From Robiginitomaculum sp. (GTDB lineage: Bacteria; Pseudomonadota; Alphaproteobacteria; Caulobacterales; Maricaulaceae): a DNA stretch of 32,135 nt. Position numbers and translations under genes: made by a program. The notes beneath the pieces are model-generated. The model was not told the origin of the DNA and searched no databases. It saw only the letters and a program-made list of their open reading frames with translations. Positions 9,354-18,626 of the stretch are shown here, piece after piece; position 1 is the first letter of the stretch, and each line of letters begins with the position of its first letter. The stretch lies in the NCBI GenBank assembly GCA_021776675.1, contig JAJFFM010000048.1:1-32135 (forward strand), read 5' to 3'.

Positions 9354-9992
9354 TTGTCAAAATTATTTACACATATACTCACTTCAACAGCCATAATTTC
9401 CACTCTCAGCGTTTCGGCATTTGCCAGTAATCCTATGCTGGATAAAGTGGACGCCAATAAAGACGGCCTCATTCAATTGTCCGAATTTACCATTACGGCG
9501 GAGCTAAAATTTGCCGAAATGGATGCGGACGGAAATGGCCTGGTTACCAAGGAAGAACGCAAAGCTCATCGGGCGCAAAAGGGCGAAGTTCGCGCTAAAG
9601 CAAAATTCGCGAAACTTGATAGCAACAGTGATGGTTCTGTCTCCGAGGCAGAATTTATGGCGGCCAAGGATGCACGTAAGGAACGCGCTATGAAAAGACG
9701 CGATGTGAACGGCGATGGTCAAGTTGACCAAGAAGACAGAGATGCCCGCAAAGCTAAATTCAAGAAAAAGCACAAAAAAATGTCCAAGGAGATGAAAGCC
9801 CACAAAGGTCAACATGCAGGTAAACGTGCAAAAGTAGATACCAATGGTGATGGTGCCGTCGATTTGGCTGAACACCAAACTGCTGTTCTAGCGCGCTTTG
9901 AACGTATGGATAAAAATGCCGACGGTGTCCTCAGTGCTGATGAACAACGCAAGCCTAGTGGCAAACGTCATGGTAAAAAAAGACATGGATAA
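9354..9992 (+). CDS. Exported multi-EF-hand protein
   Basis: TTG start after AGGAG; signal peptide; about six EF-loop-like motifs (DANKDGLIQLSE, DADGNGLVTKEE, DSNSDGSVSEAE, DVNGDGQVDQED, DTNGDGAVDLAE, DKNADGVLSADE); Lys/Arg-rich C-terminus. Confidence 0.9.
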   Translation: MSKLFTHILTSTAIISTLSVSAFASNPMLDKVDANKDGLIQLSEFTITAELKFAEMDADGNGLVTKEERKAHRAQKGEVRAKAKFAKLDSNSDGSVSEAEFMAAKDARKERAMKRRDVNGDGQVDQEDRDARKAKFKKKHKKMSKEMKAHKGQHAGKRAKVDTNGDGAVDLAEHQTAVLARFERMDKNADGVLSADEQRKPSGKRHGKKRHG

Positions 9993-10088
9993 AACAAGAT
10001 GGCCAAAAACAAGATAAAATGCGCCAGTAAATAGTGTATTCTTGGGCGATTATAGCAGACCCCCTCGCTGCCCAAACTTAAAAGGGAA

Positions 10089-10736
10089 TTGCCCACAGGA
10101 CATACTATGAACGGCACACATTCTGCATCCGGATCAAATGATCCCCCAGATATAACTTTGGGCCTCCATAAGACTGATCCGGATGCAGATATTTTACCAG
10201 ACCTTGCACACGGCAAGCCCGCCGCGCTTAGCGCTTTGATGGACCGTCATTTAAAGGCGGTTAAGGCAACAGCGCACTATATGCTAGGGGACGAGATAAT
10301 GGCTGAAGATATAGCACAAGAAGTATTTTTACGAGCATGGAAACACGCGCCGAATTGGCAACCGGGCCAAGCTAAGTTTTCTACATGGCTTCACCGTGTT
10401 ACTCGCAATTTATGCTATGATCGTTTGCGCAAGAAAAAAGAAATTTACCGGGAAACTGTTCCGGATATGGTCGACGAGAGCCCTGAGGCTTCACAGGTTT
10501 TACAAGACCAACAGAACCACAGTGCGCAAAAATCAAAGATTGAAAACGCGTTGGCTAACCTGCCTGAACGGCAACGCATGGCGATTACCTTGTGCCATTT
10601 CCAAGAATTGTCACAGATTGAAGCGGCAGATATATTGGAGGTCAGTGTACGTGCCTATGAAAGTTTATTGGCGCGGGCACGCAAGAATTTAAAAGAACAA
10701 TTGCAAAGTCACAAATCAGAATTATTGGAGAGCTGA
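10089..10736 (+). CDS. RNA polymerase ECF-type sigma factor
   Basis: ATAHYMLGDEIMAEDIAQEVFLRAWKH (region 2) and ALANLPERQRMAITLCHFQELSQIEAADILEVSVRAYESLLARARKNL (region 4). The actual start may be an ATG downstream of 10089. Confidence 0.9.
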   Translation: MPTGHTMNGTHSASGSNDPPDITLGLHKTDPDADILPDLAHGKPAALSALMDRHLKAVKATAHYMLGDEIMAEDIAQEVFLRAWKHAPNWQPGQAKFSTWLHRVTRNLCYDRLRKKKEIYRETVPDMVDESPEASQVLQDQQNHSAQKSKIENALANLPERQRMAITLCHFQELSQIEAADILEVSVRAYESLLARARKNLKEQLQSHKSELLES

Positions 10737-10737
10737 T

Positions 10738-11217
10738 ATGTCAAAAATAAATAAATCGAAAGTGTTAGAACTGGTGAGTTTTTACGGCGCTGACCTTAAG
10801 CGTTGGCCATCAACACAACGGCAGGCGGGTCAAATATGGCTCGACAAAAACCCCGCCTTAGCGCAAGAAATATTGGCGGATGCAATCATTTTGGAGCAAG
10901 CGCTCAATACCATATCTGCGCCCGCGAGTAATACGATATTGCTGCAGGCGCGCATTCTAAGAGAGGTCACACATACGGCGCAAGAAGGCATACCATATGA
11001 GATTGCCGCTAATGATACCGCACCCACTTTACAAGCTCTTACCGTATTTTCTGCTTGGAAAGCTGTGGCTGCTACATTGTTGCTGACCACTGGTATGGGT
11101 TTTGGCATCGGACAAGTAGCAGCAGCAGATACGTCTTACGTCTCCGCCGAAGCTTTGCTTTCCATCAGTATGCAAAGTGGTTATGCTGAAACGGACTTAT
11201 ATGGAGACGGGGTATGA
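10738..11217 (+). CDS. Putative anti-sigma-like single-pass membrane protein
   Basis: Begins directly after the sigma stop; YGADLKRWPSTQR motif and one TM (AVAATLLLTTGMGFGIGQVAAA). Confidence 0.55.
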   Translation: MSKINKSKVLELVSFYGADLKRWPSTQRQAGQIWLDKNPALAQEILADAIILEQALNTISAPASNTILLQARILREVTHTAQEGIPYEIAANDTAPTLQALTVFSAWKAVAATLLLTTGMGFGIGQVAAADTSYVSAEALLSISMQSGYAETDLYGDGV

Positions 11218-11756
11218 GTGCGAATACAGAAAAATCTAAAGCTAAAACACAAAATACCAGAACACGGAATACATGGATCATAGCTTTGTTGGTGTCTATG
11301 GCGGTCAACGGACTGTTGATTGGACTTTTATTATCCAAACACGTCAAGCCTGATATAGCAAAGTCAACATATCCACCTGCCCATAACACAAGACAGGTTA
11401 TGCCCAATAACCCGCGCCATCTCGTGCGTACATTATCTCCCGAGCGGCGCAAGCAAGTCATGACAACGGCGATGAAAAACCTTGAAACACAGAATGCAGA
11501 ACATCCGCGTAAACTGTTCAAGAGTTTGCGCCAAGCAAAGTTAAAAACTATGCGCCTGATGAACGCTGATGCGTTAGACACAGCGGCTGTTGAGCAATCT
11601 CTGGTCGAAATTCGAGAGATTAATCAAAAGCTAGCAGTTTCCGGTGATGCCCTCATGGTCGAAGTGCTTGCTCAGTTGAGCCCCGAAGAACGCAAAACCG
11701 CCAGAGAAGCTCTAAGAAAACGTAAAATACGCCACCGCAAACCTGAACGGCACTAA
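11214..11756 (+). CDS. Periplasmic heavy-metal-sensor-like protein (Metal_resist / CnrX-Spy type)
   Basis: 4-bp ATGA overlap with preceding gene; N-terminal TM then a helical periplasmic domain with SPERRKQVM and LSPEERKTAREALRKR. Confidence 0.65.
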   Translation: MSANTEKSKAKTQNTRTRNTWIIALLVSMAVNGLLIGLLLSKHVKPDIAKSTYPPAHNTRQVMPNNPRHLVRTLSPERRKQVMTTAMKNLETQNAEHPRKLFKSLRQAKLKTMRLMNADALDTAAVEQSLVEIREINQKLAVSGDALMVEVLAQLSPEERKTAREALRKRKIRHRKPERH

Positions 11757-11759
11757 GTT

Positions 11760-12587
11760 TTACTTGTGCTTATCTAGAAAAGCCCAGACGGTTGCCCAAG
11801 TTGGTTCCACGTCGCCTTTTGCACGGGATGGGTCTAGCATTGAGGAGCCGTGGACACCATCTTTGGCGACATAGTAATCTAGGCCTTGTTCGGTATAAAG
11901 CTCACGTTGTTTTTGCCCCCCTTTGTTTATGTCATTACCCATTTCGCTTTCTGGCCGCAGGCCGAGGGCTGGGATGGTGACGTCTGCGATAAAGTTATTG
12001 GCATTACACGCGCCCATGGCTCTACCAGTTGCAGGGGAGAAGGATAGAACGCCCGCGAGACCATCGCCGTGTACCGAAGCCAGTTTTAGGACAAGAGCAG
12101 CGCTATAAGATGAACCCCATGCAAATACCTTACCGCCGCCGCTTTTAGTTTGTGCGTAGGAGAGGGCGGCCTCCATATCGGGGTAGGCTGCGCAGTATTT
12201 GGTCTTGCCGCCGCGGGCTTTCACCGTGCGGTTTTCGTGTCCGAAATACCCACCGCCTGAACGTTGGTCGACAACGAGCAAGTTATAGCCCTTTGCGCGT
12301 AATTTAGGAATAATACTAGCGTATTCTCCGCGCCCGTTTGAGCCTGCTTGATGGAACAGGACAATAAAGGGTTGGCTCTCATTTTGTTCTGATACTTGGC
12401 CGGGTACTGGCTCAGAAAAGAGTAAATCCGCATATATAGTGCCGCCGTCTGATGCCGTGAAGTTAACCTCTGTGCTTTGTGATGCGGGTATAATTACGGC
12501 CTCGGTAGAGTGCACTTTCTGTGCGCTGCCAGCCGCAAAGCCAATTGCCAGAATTGCGTATAAAAGCCCTAATTTGTTCATTTTCAT
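11760..12587 (-). CDS. Exported alpha/beta hydrolase (dienelactone hydrolase-like)
   Basis: Signal peptide; VLFHQAGSNGRGEY, VVDQRSGG, FAWGSSYSAALVLKLA nucleophile-elbow region, late VHGSSML. Confidence 0.75.
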   Translation of the reverse strand: MKMNKLGLLYAILAIGFAAGSAQKVHSTEAVIIPASQSTEVNFTASDGGTIYADLLFSEPVPGQVSEQNESQPFIVLFHQAGSNGRGEYASIIPKLRAKGYNLLVVDQRSGGGYFGHENRTVKARGGKTKYCAAYPDMEAALSYAQTKSGGGKVFAWGSSYSAALVLKLASVHGDGLAGVLSFSPATGRAMGACNANNFIADVTIPALGLRPESEMGNDINKGGQKQRELYTEQGLDYYVAKDGVHGSSMLDPSRAKGDVEPTWATVWAFLDKHK

Positions 12588-12654
12588 TTCCCTCTAAAAT
12601 CCGTACAAACATGATAATAGAGCAGCGAGCCGTCAATTCACGTTTTTGTGCGGC

Positions 12655-12678
12655 AAAAAAACCGCGCCCTTGCGGTTT
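12655..12678 (-). terminator. Minus-strand intrinsic terminator-like hairpin
   Basis: Minus strand AAACCGC-AAGGGC-GCGGTTTTTTT; 7-bp stem followed by T7. Confidence 0.6.
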
Positions 12679-12754
12679 CAACTGTTGATAGACTTAAAAA
12701 GCGGTCTTATAAGGCAGGCTGATTTTATGTGGTAATTTAACTGGATACAGAAAA

Positions 12755-13948
12755 ATGAATATACACGAATATCAAGGCAAAGCAGTTCTTAAATCTATCG
12801 GTGCTCCGGTTTCCGACGGTGTGGCTATTTTCAACGCAGGCGAGGCGGAAGCTGCCGCCAAGCAACTCGGCGGACCGCTCTGGGTGGTTAAATCTCAAAT
12901 CCATGCAGGCGGACGCGGCAAGGGTAAATTTGTCGAAGACAGCGCCGGCGAAGCGGGCGGTGTGCGTTTAGCTTGGTCGGTGGATGAAGTGGTCGAAAAC
13001 GCTAAGCAAATGCTCGGCGCACATTTGGTCACGGCGCAAACTGGCGAAGACGGTAAACAGGTCAACCGTTTGTATGTCGAACATGGCTCTGACATCGAGA
13101 AAGAGTTTTACTTGTCTTTGTTGATTAACCGCGAGACATCACGGGTTTCATTTGTGGCATCGACCGAAGGCGGCATGGATATCGAAGCCGTAGCCCACGA
13201 TACACCTGAAAAAATCATCACATTTGATATTGATCCGGCCACGGGTTTTATGCCCCATCACGGCCGTACATTGGCACGGGCTTTGGAGCTTTCCGGCGAC
13301 CTTGCCAAGCAAGCTAATAAGCTAGGCCGCACGCTGTATAACGGGTTTGTTGCTAAAGACATGGCCATGATGGAAATTAATCCGCTCATCGTCACCAAGG
13401 ATGCAAAACTACATTGCCTTGATGCCAAGATTAGTTTTGACGGCAACGCACTGTTCCGCCATCCCGACATCAAAGACTTGCGCGATACGACCGAAGAAGA
13501 CGAAAAAGAAGTGGCCGCTGCTGATTACGGCCTATCTTATATTGCACTTGACGGTACTATCGGTTGTATGGTCAACGGTGCGGGCCTGGCTATGTCGACA
13601 ATGGATATTATCAAGCTTTACGGCGAAGAGCCAGCTAATTTCCTTGATGTTGGCGGTGGGGCGACAACTGAAAATATCATTCAGGCTTTCAAAATCATCA
13701 CATCTGATGAAAATGTCAAAGGCATACTCGTCAATATTTTTGGCGGTATTATGAAATGTGATGTCATTGCCCAAGGTATCGTCACGGCAGTTAATGAGGT
13801 TGGCCTTAAGGTGCCGCTCGTTGTGCGCCTTGAAGGCACCAATGTTGCCAAAGGTAAAGCCATCATCAATGATAGCGATGTCGACGTCATCGCTGCGGAC
13901 GATCTGGACGACGCCGCCCAAAAAATCGTAGCGGCGGTACGGAGATAG
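12755..13948 (+). CDS. sucC: Succinyl-CoA synthetase beta subunit (ADP-forming)
   Basis: [68 protein letters not shown]. Confidence 0.98.
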   Translation: MNIHEYQGKAVLKSIGAPVSDGVAIFNAGEAEAAAKQLGGPLWVVKSQIHAGGRGKGKFVEDSAGEAGGVRLAWSVDEVVENAKQMLGAHLVTAQTGEDGKQVNRLYVEHGSDIEKEFYLSLLINRETSRVSFVASTEGGMDIEAVAHDTPEKIITFDIDPATGFMPHHGRTLARALELSGDLAKQANKLGRTLYNGFVAKDMAMMEINPLIVTKDAKLHCLDAKISFDGNALFRHPDIKDLRDTTEEDEKEVAAADYGLSYIALDGTIGCMVNGAGLAMSTMDIIKLYGEEPANFLDVGGGATTENIIQAFKIITSDENVKGILVNIFGGIMKCDVIAQGIVTAVNEVGLKVPLVVRLEGTNVAKGKAIINDSDVDVIAADDLDDAAQKIVAAVRR

Positions 13949-13951
13949 TCA

Positions 13952-14575
13952 GTGCGCAAGCTTGTTGGCATATTGGCAATTATCACGGTCGCAATTTTTA
14001 GCACCAATGTTGCGGCCAGCTCACAGTTTGAGCCAGAACCTGCTCCAAAATCTGGGCCAACTGTTTCTGGTGTTTGGCAACTTAGTTGTCTGAGCGAATA
14101 TCAAGACATCGTCTCGACCATGAACCCGGACTGGATTCCGGATCAGCTTAAAAACGGTTTTGAAGTTATGGAAACAACACAGGAGGTTCGTTTGGGAGGG
14201 TCTCCAACCGTACCTTGGTTGACCATTTATAATAACGACCTCAAGCCTATCTACCATGCCGTTGGTTTCAACAGCCGTTCGGATGTGCTCTGGCAATTGG
14301 TGCTAGACCAAAACACGCCAACAAACTTTGCGCCCAAGCTTTACGAAATCGAACCTTATACGGGTGTGCGCGCCGTCGACTTACCGGACGCTGATTTTAC
14401 CTTTGTCGAATATGAGGCAAAATGGTGTACCAATTGCAAATTGGTGCAAGGGGCCATGGCCGAGTTTATTGCGTCCCATCCAAATTTGAAAATAAACCAC
14501 GTCCAAATCGAAGCCGACACGGCTAAAATGCAAAAGAAAAAATACACATCTCAAACTTGTCCTGTCACAACTTAG
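13952..14575 (+). CDS. Exported thioredoxin-like protein with CxxC (WCTNCK), between sucC and sucD
   Basis: GTG start, signal peptide (LVGILAIITVAIFSTNVAAS), C-terminal FVEYEAKWCTNCKLVQGAMAEF... Confidence 0.65.
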   Translation: MRKLVGILAIITVAIFSTNVAASSQFEPEPAPKSGPTVSGVWQLSCLSEYQDIVSTMNPDWIPDQLKNGFEVMETTQEVRLGGSPTVPWLTIYNNDLKPIYHAVGFNSRSDVLWQLVLDQNTPTNFAPKLYEIEPYTGVRAVDLPDADFTFVEYEAKWCTNCKLVQGAMAEFIASHPNLKINHVQIEADTAKMQKKKYTSQTCPVTT

Positions 14576-14587
14576 GAACTAAAAACT

Positions 14588-15472
14588 ATGTCAATACTCA
14601 TCAATAAAAACACCAAAGTGATAACTCAAGGCATGACCGGCAAGACCGGAACGTTTCACACTGAGCAGGCGCTTGAATACGGCACACAGATGGTTGCGGG
14701 TGTAACACCGGGCAAAGGTGGAACAACCCATATTGGGCTGCCTAATTATAATACGGTGGCAGAAGCCAAAGCGGCTACGGGTGCTACGGCTACGGTTGTC
14801 TATGTCCCGCCGCCGTTTGCAGCCGACGGTATCCTCGAGGCTATCGACGCCGAGATGGAACTAATTGTTGCCATTACCGAAGGCGTTCCCGTCCGTGATA
14901 TGGTCGCAGTCAAACGCGCATTGTGTGGATCAAAATCGCGTCTCATCGGGCCGAACTGTCCGGGCGTATTGACCCCAAATGAATGTAAAATCGGCATCAT
15001 GCCCGGTAAAATTTTCAAAAAGGGTTCTGTCGGCGTTGTCTCGCGCTCTGGCACTTTGACCTATGAAGCCGTCTACCAAACCACACAGGTTGGCCTTGGT
15101 CAAACTACGGCTGTCGGTATTGGCGGCGATCCGGTTAACGGCACTAATTTTATTGACGTACTGGAATTATACTTGGCGGACGACGAGACAAAATCTATTA
15201 TTATGATCGGTGAAATCGGTGGTTCGGCCGAAGAAGAAGCGGCGGAATATCTGGCGCACCAAGCCAAAAAAGGCCGTTCTAAACCAATGGTCGGGTTTAT
15301 CGCAGGCCGTACCGCACCTGCGGGCCGCACAATGGGTCATGCGGGCGCAATTGTATCGGGTGGTAAAGGCGGCGCGGAAGACAAAATTGCTGCACTTGAA
15401 GCTGCTGGCGTGACAGTGTCGCCATCTCCAGCGAAATTGGGCGTGACATTGATGGACGTTTTGAACGGCTAA
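14588..15472 (+). CDS. sucD: Succinyl-CoA synthetase alpha subunit
   Basis: [75 protein letters not shown]. Confidence 0.98.
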   Translation: MSILINKNTKVITQGMTGKTGTFHTEQALEYGTQMVAGVTPGKGGTTHIGLPNYNTVAEAKAATGATATVVYVPPPFAADGILEAIDAEMELIVAITEGVPVRDMVAVKRALCGSKSRLIGPNCPGVLTPNECKIGIMPGKIFKKGSVGVVSRSGTLTYEAVYQTTQVGLGQTTAVGIGGDPVNGTNFIDVLELYLADDETKSIIMIGEIGGSAEEEAAEYLAHQAKKGRSKPMVGFIAGRTAPAGRTMGHAGAIVSGGKGGAEDKIAALEAAGVTVSPSPAKLGVTLMDVLNG

Positions 15473-15475
15473 ATA

Positions 15476-15504
15476 AGAACGGACAATACTTAGAACGGAC
15501 AATA
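15476..15504. repeat. Two copies of AGAACGGACAATA just upstream of sucA
   Basis: 15476-15488 and 15492-15504, 13/13 identical. Confidence 0.85.
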
Positions 15505-15506
15505 TA

Positions 15507-18473
15507 ATGAGCGAAAAACAACGTTCAGAGCAAAATCAGGACTTTTTGGATACGGGGTATCTGGACGGTGCCAATGCTGGATACCTTGAACAAATGCAGG
15601 CCAAATATATGGCTGACCCGCATTCCGTAGATGCTAGTTGGCGCGCTTATTTCAGTGCGCTTGGCGAAGATGCGGATAATGCAAAAGCCAATGCAGACGG
15701 TCCAAGTTGGGAGCGTGGTGATTGGCCGCAAGATGATAGCAGTGATTACACCGAAGCACTTAATGGGTTTTCGGCGAGTTATACTTTAGAAGCAGACCTG
15801 CAAAGCAAAATAGAAAAGGCTTCGCCAATTGCTTGCGCCGAAGACGTAAGGCAAGCCACTAAGGATAGTCTGCGCGCATTGATGCTGATCCGCGCATACC
15901 GTATACGCGGACATTTAATAGCTGAACTTGATCCGCTCGGCATGATGCAGCGCGTGCCCCACCCCGATTTGAAGCCCGCGACTTATGGGTTTAGCGCAGC
16001 GGACTATGACAGACCTATTTTCATTGACGGCGTATTGGGGTTGGAAAGCGCCAGTTTGAACGAAATACTTGCCATATTAACCCGCACATATTGCTCTACA
16101 TTCGGTGTGCAATATATGCATGTTTCGGACCCGGCGGAGAAGTCCTGGCTACAAGACCGTATCGAAGGCCCGGATAAAGAGATTAGTTTCTCCCCCGAAG
16201 GCCGCAAAGCCATATTGCAAAGATTGATCGAAGCTCAAGCGTTCGAAGATATTTTGCAGCGCCGTTATCCCGGCACCAAACGCTTTGGTCTGGACGGCGG
16301 AGAAGCCCTTGTTCCTGCCTTAGAGCAAATTATCAAACGTGGTGGTGCGCTTGGTTTAAAGGATATTAACTTTGGTATGCCGCACAGGGGTCGATTGAAC
16401 GTATTGGCTGCCGTCATGGCCAAGCCTTACCGTGCTATTTTTTATGAATTTCTCGGCGGAGTAAGCTCAGGAGTTGACAATTTTGGCTCAGGTGATGTGA
16501 AATACCATCTCGGCGCGTCCAGTGACCGCGAGTTTGACGGCAATAAAGTACATCTATCCCTTGCCCCCAATCCCTCACATCTTGAGGCCGTAAACCCCGT
16601 CGTGATCGGCAAGGCCCGCGCTAAACAACAAATGTTTGATGACACCCATCATAGCGTCAATCACAATGCAGTAACGGCAGTGCTTTTACACGGCGATGCA
16701 GCATTTGCAGGACAGGGTGTTGTCACTGAATGTTTTGGCATGTCGGATATAAAGGGTTATAAAATTGGCGGCACTATTCATGTAGTAGTCAATAACCAAA
16801 TTGGCTTTACTACCGCGCCGCATTTCTCACGTTCAACCCCTTATCCTACGGACGTAGCCATGATGGTGGAAACACCAATCTTTCATGTAAATGGCGACGA
16901 CCCTGAGGCCGTGGTTTTTGCGGCCCGCGTTGCCACAGAATACCGCCAAAAGTTTGGTAAAGACGTTGTCATTGATTTGATTTGTTATCGCCGTTACGGC
17001 CATAATGAGGGGGACGACCCGTCTTTCACCCAGCCATTAATGTACAAAGTCATTAAAGGCAAAAAATCCACGCGCGATGTTTACGGCGAGCGCTTGGTTG
17101 CCAACGGCACGATTACTGCCAATGAATTTGAGGCCATGAAAAACGATTTTAGGAAATTTATCGAGAACGAATTTGACACCGCCGAGAGCTATACAACCAA
17201 AGCTCCTGATTGGCTCGATGGGGTTTGGTCGGGCATTCAGTTGCCTGATGATGATATTAAGAGGCGCGGTAATAAACCGCTTGCAGCGCGCACATTGAAA
17301 ATTATTGGTAAAAAGATTACGGAAATACCCAAGAATGCGAACCCGCATCGCACGTTGAAAAAATTAATCAATGCGCGGCGCAAAAAAATTGAAGACGGCA
17401 TAAATGTTGATTGGGCATTGGCGGAGTCTCTGGCTTTTGGCTCGCTCTTGGTCGAGGGTCATTCGGTGCGTTTGTCGGGGCAAGATTGTGGACGCGGAAC
17501 GTTTTCACAGCGGCACAGCCACATTATTAACCAAGAGACAGAAGAACGTTACACGCCGCTGAATAATATCCGCGACGGCCAAGAATATTATCAGGTCCTG
17601 GATTCCATGTTATCGGAAAATGCCGTGCTCGGATTTGAATATGGTTTCTCTTTGACAGAACCCAAGGCTTTGGTTCTCTGGGAAGCACAATTCGGTGATT
17701 TTGCTAACGGCGCCCAAGTGATGGTTGATCAATTTATCTCTAGCGCCGAACAAAAATGGCTGCGCATGTCTGGTTTGGTGATGCTGCTGCCACACGGTTA
17801 TGAAGGCCAAGGGCCGGAGCATTCTTCGGCGCGTCTTGAACGGTATTTGCAACAATGTGCCGAAGATAATATGCAGGTTTGTAATTTGACCACACCGGCT
17901 AATTATTTTCATGTCCTGCGCCGCCAAGTGCACCGTTCTTTCCGCAAACCTCTTATCATTATGACGCCTAAATCTTTGCTACGGCATAAACGTTGTGTCT
18001 CGACCCTCGAAGAAATGGGACAAGGGTCTTGGTTTCACCGTGTGTTGTGGGATGATGCTGATTACAATCCTTTGGAAGGCGAAGTACATTTGCAGGCGGA
18101 TGCAAAAATAAAACGGGTAATATTGTGTTCTGGTAAGGTTTATTACGATCTGTTTGAGCACCGCGAAAGTCTAAAGTGCGACAATGTTTACATCATGCGC
18201 ATCGAACAGCTCTTTCCTTATCCCGGTGATAGGTTGGAAAAAGAGCTGTCTCGTTTCCCCAACGCTGAGATTATATGGGTGCAAGAAGAACCTCAAAACA
18301 TGGGCGCTTGGGCTTATATTCGTGGTTTCTTGGAACAGACATTTGAAAAAATAGACAGCAAGACCAAATTATTGCGTTATGTAGGCCGCAAAGCCAGCGC
18401 GTCAACAGCCACCGGCATTGCCAGTAAACACAAGGCCGAAGTTCAGGCCATTATGGACGAAGCTTTTGAGTAA
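15507..18473 (+). CDS. sucA: 2-oxoglutarate dehydrogenase E1 component
   Basis: 988 aa; FGMPHRGRLNVLAAVMAKP, HLSLAPNPSHLEAVNPVVIGKARAKQ, DLICYRRYGHNEGDDPSFTQPLMY, LLPHGYEGQGPEHSSARLERYLQ. Confidence 0.98.
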   Translation: MSEKQRSEQNQDFLDTGYLDGANAGYLEQMQAKYMADPHSVDASWRAYFSALGEDADNAKANADGPSWERGDWPQDDSSDYTEALNGFSASYTLEADLQSKIEKASPIACAEDVRQATKDSLRALMLIRAYRIRGHLIAELDPLGMMQRVPHPDLKPATYGFSAADYDRPIFIDGVLGLESASLNEILAILTRTYCSTFGVQYMHVSDPAEKSWLQDRIEGPDKEISFSPEGRKAILQRLIEAQAFEDILQRRYPGTKRFGLDGGEALVPALEQIIKRGGALGLKDINFGMPHRGRLNVLAAVMAKPYRAIFYEFLGGVSSGVDNFGSGDVKYHLGASSDREFDGNKVHLSLAPNPSHLEAVNPVVIGKARAKQQMFDDTHHSVNHNAVTAVLLHGDAAFAGQGVVTECFGMSDIKGYKIGGTIHVVVNNQIGFTTAPHFSRSTPYPTDVAMMVETPIFHVNGDDPEAVVFAARVATEYRQKFGKDVVIDLICYRRYGHNEGDDPSFTQPLMYKVIKGKKSTRDVYGERLVANGTITANEFEAMKNDFRKFIENEFDTAESYTTKAPDWLDGVWSGIQLPDDDIKRRGNKPLAARTLKIIGKKITEIPKNANPHRTLKKLINARRKKIEDGINVDWALAESLAFGSLLVEGHSVRLSGQDCGRGTFSQRHSHIINQETEERYTPLNNIRDGQEYYQVLDSMLSENAVLGFEYGFSLTEPKALVLWEAQFGDFANGAQVMVDQFISSAEQKWLRMSGLVMLLPHGYEGQGPEHSSARLERYLQQCAEDNMQVCNLTTPANYFHVLRRQVHRSFRKPLIIMTPKSLLRHKRCVSTLEEMGQGSWFHRVLWDDADYNPLEGEVHLQADAKIKRVILCSGKVYYDLFEHRESLKCDNVYIMRIEQLFPYPGDRLEKELSRFPNAEIIWVQEEPQNMGAWAYIRGFLEQTFEKIDSKTKLLRYVGRKASASTATGIASKHKAEVQAIMDEAFE

Positions 18474-18502
18474 ATGACAGTAAATAAAGCGAACAAGATG
18501 TG

Positions 18503-18613
18503 CCGAGCTAAGCGAGGCAAGGGCGCCAAAAAAATGTAGAATGGGCCGTCGGCACTTATGTGCCGCGCTCGCGCAGACGTGCGTTCTTACGCATTGTCGT
18601 GAGCGATATAAAA
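18503..18613 (+). repeat. Palindromic repeat element, copy 2, in the sucA-sucB intergenic region
   Basis: CCGAGCTAAGCGAGGCAAGGGCG...CGGCACTTATGTGCCGCGCTCGCGCAGACGTGCGTTCTTACGCATTGTCGTGAGCGATATAAAA; shares both ends and hairpin architecture with the leuS copy. Confidence 0.8.
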
Positions 18614-18626
18614 TAGGAGAAGAGTT

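Noticed and set aside
12463-12681. 72-aa minus-strand ORF at the hydrolase 5' region as a leader peptide
   Set aside because: Its reading frame crosses the terminator hairpin and runs out of frame into the hydrolase; no codon-run typical of leader peptides.
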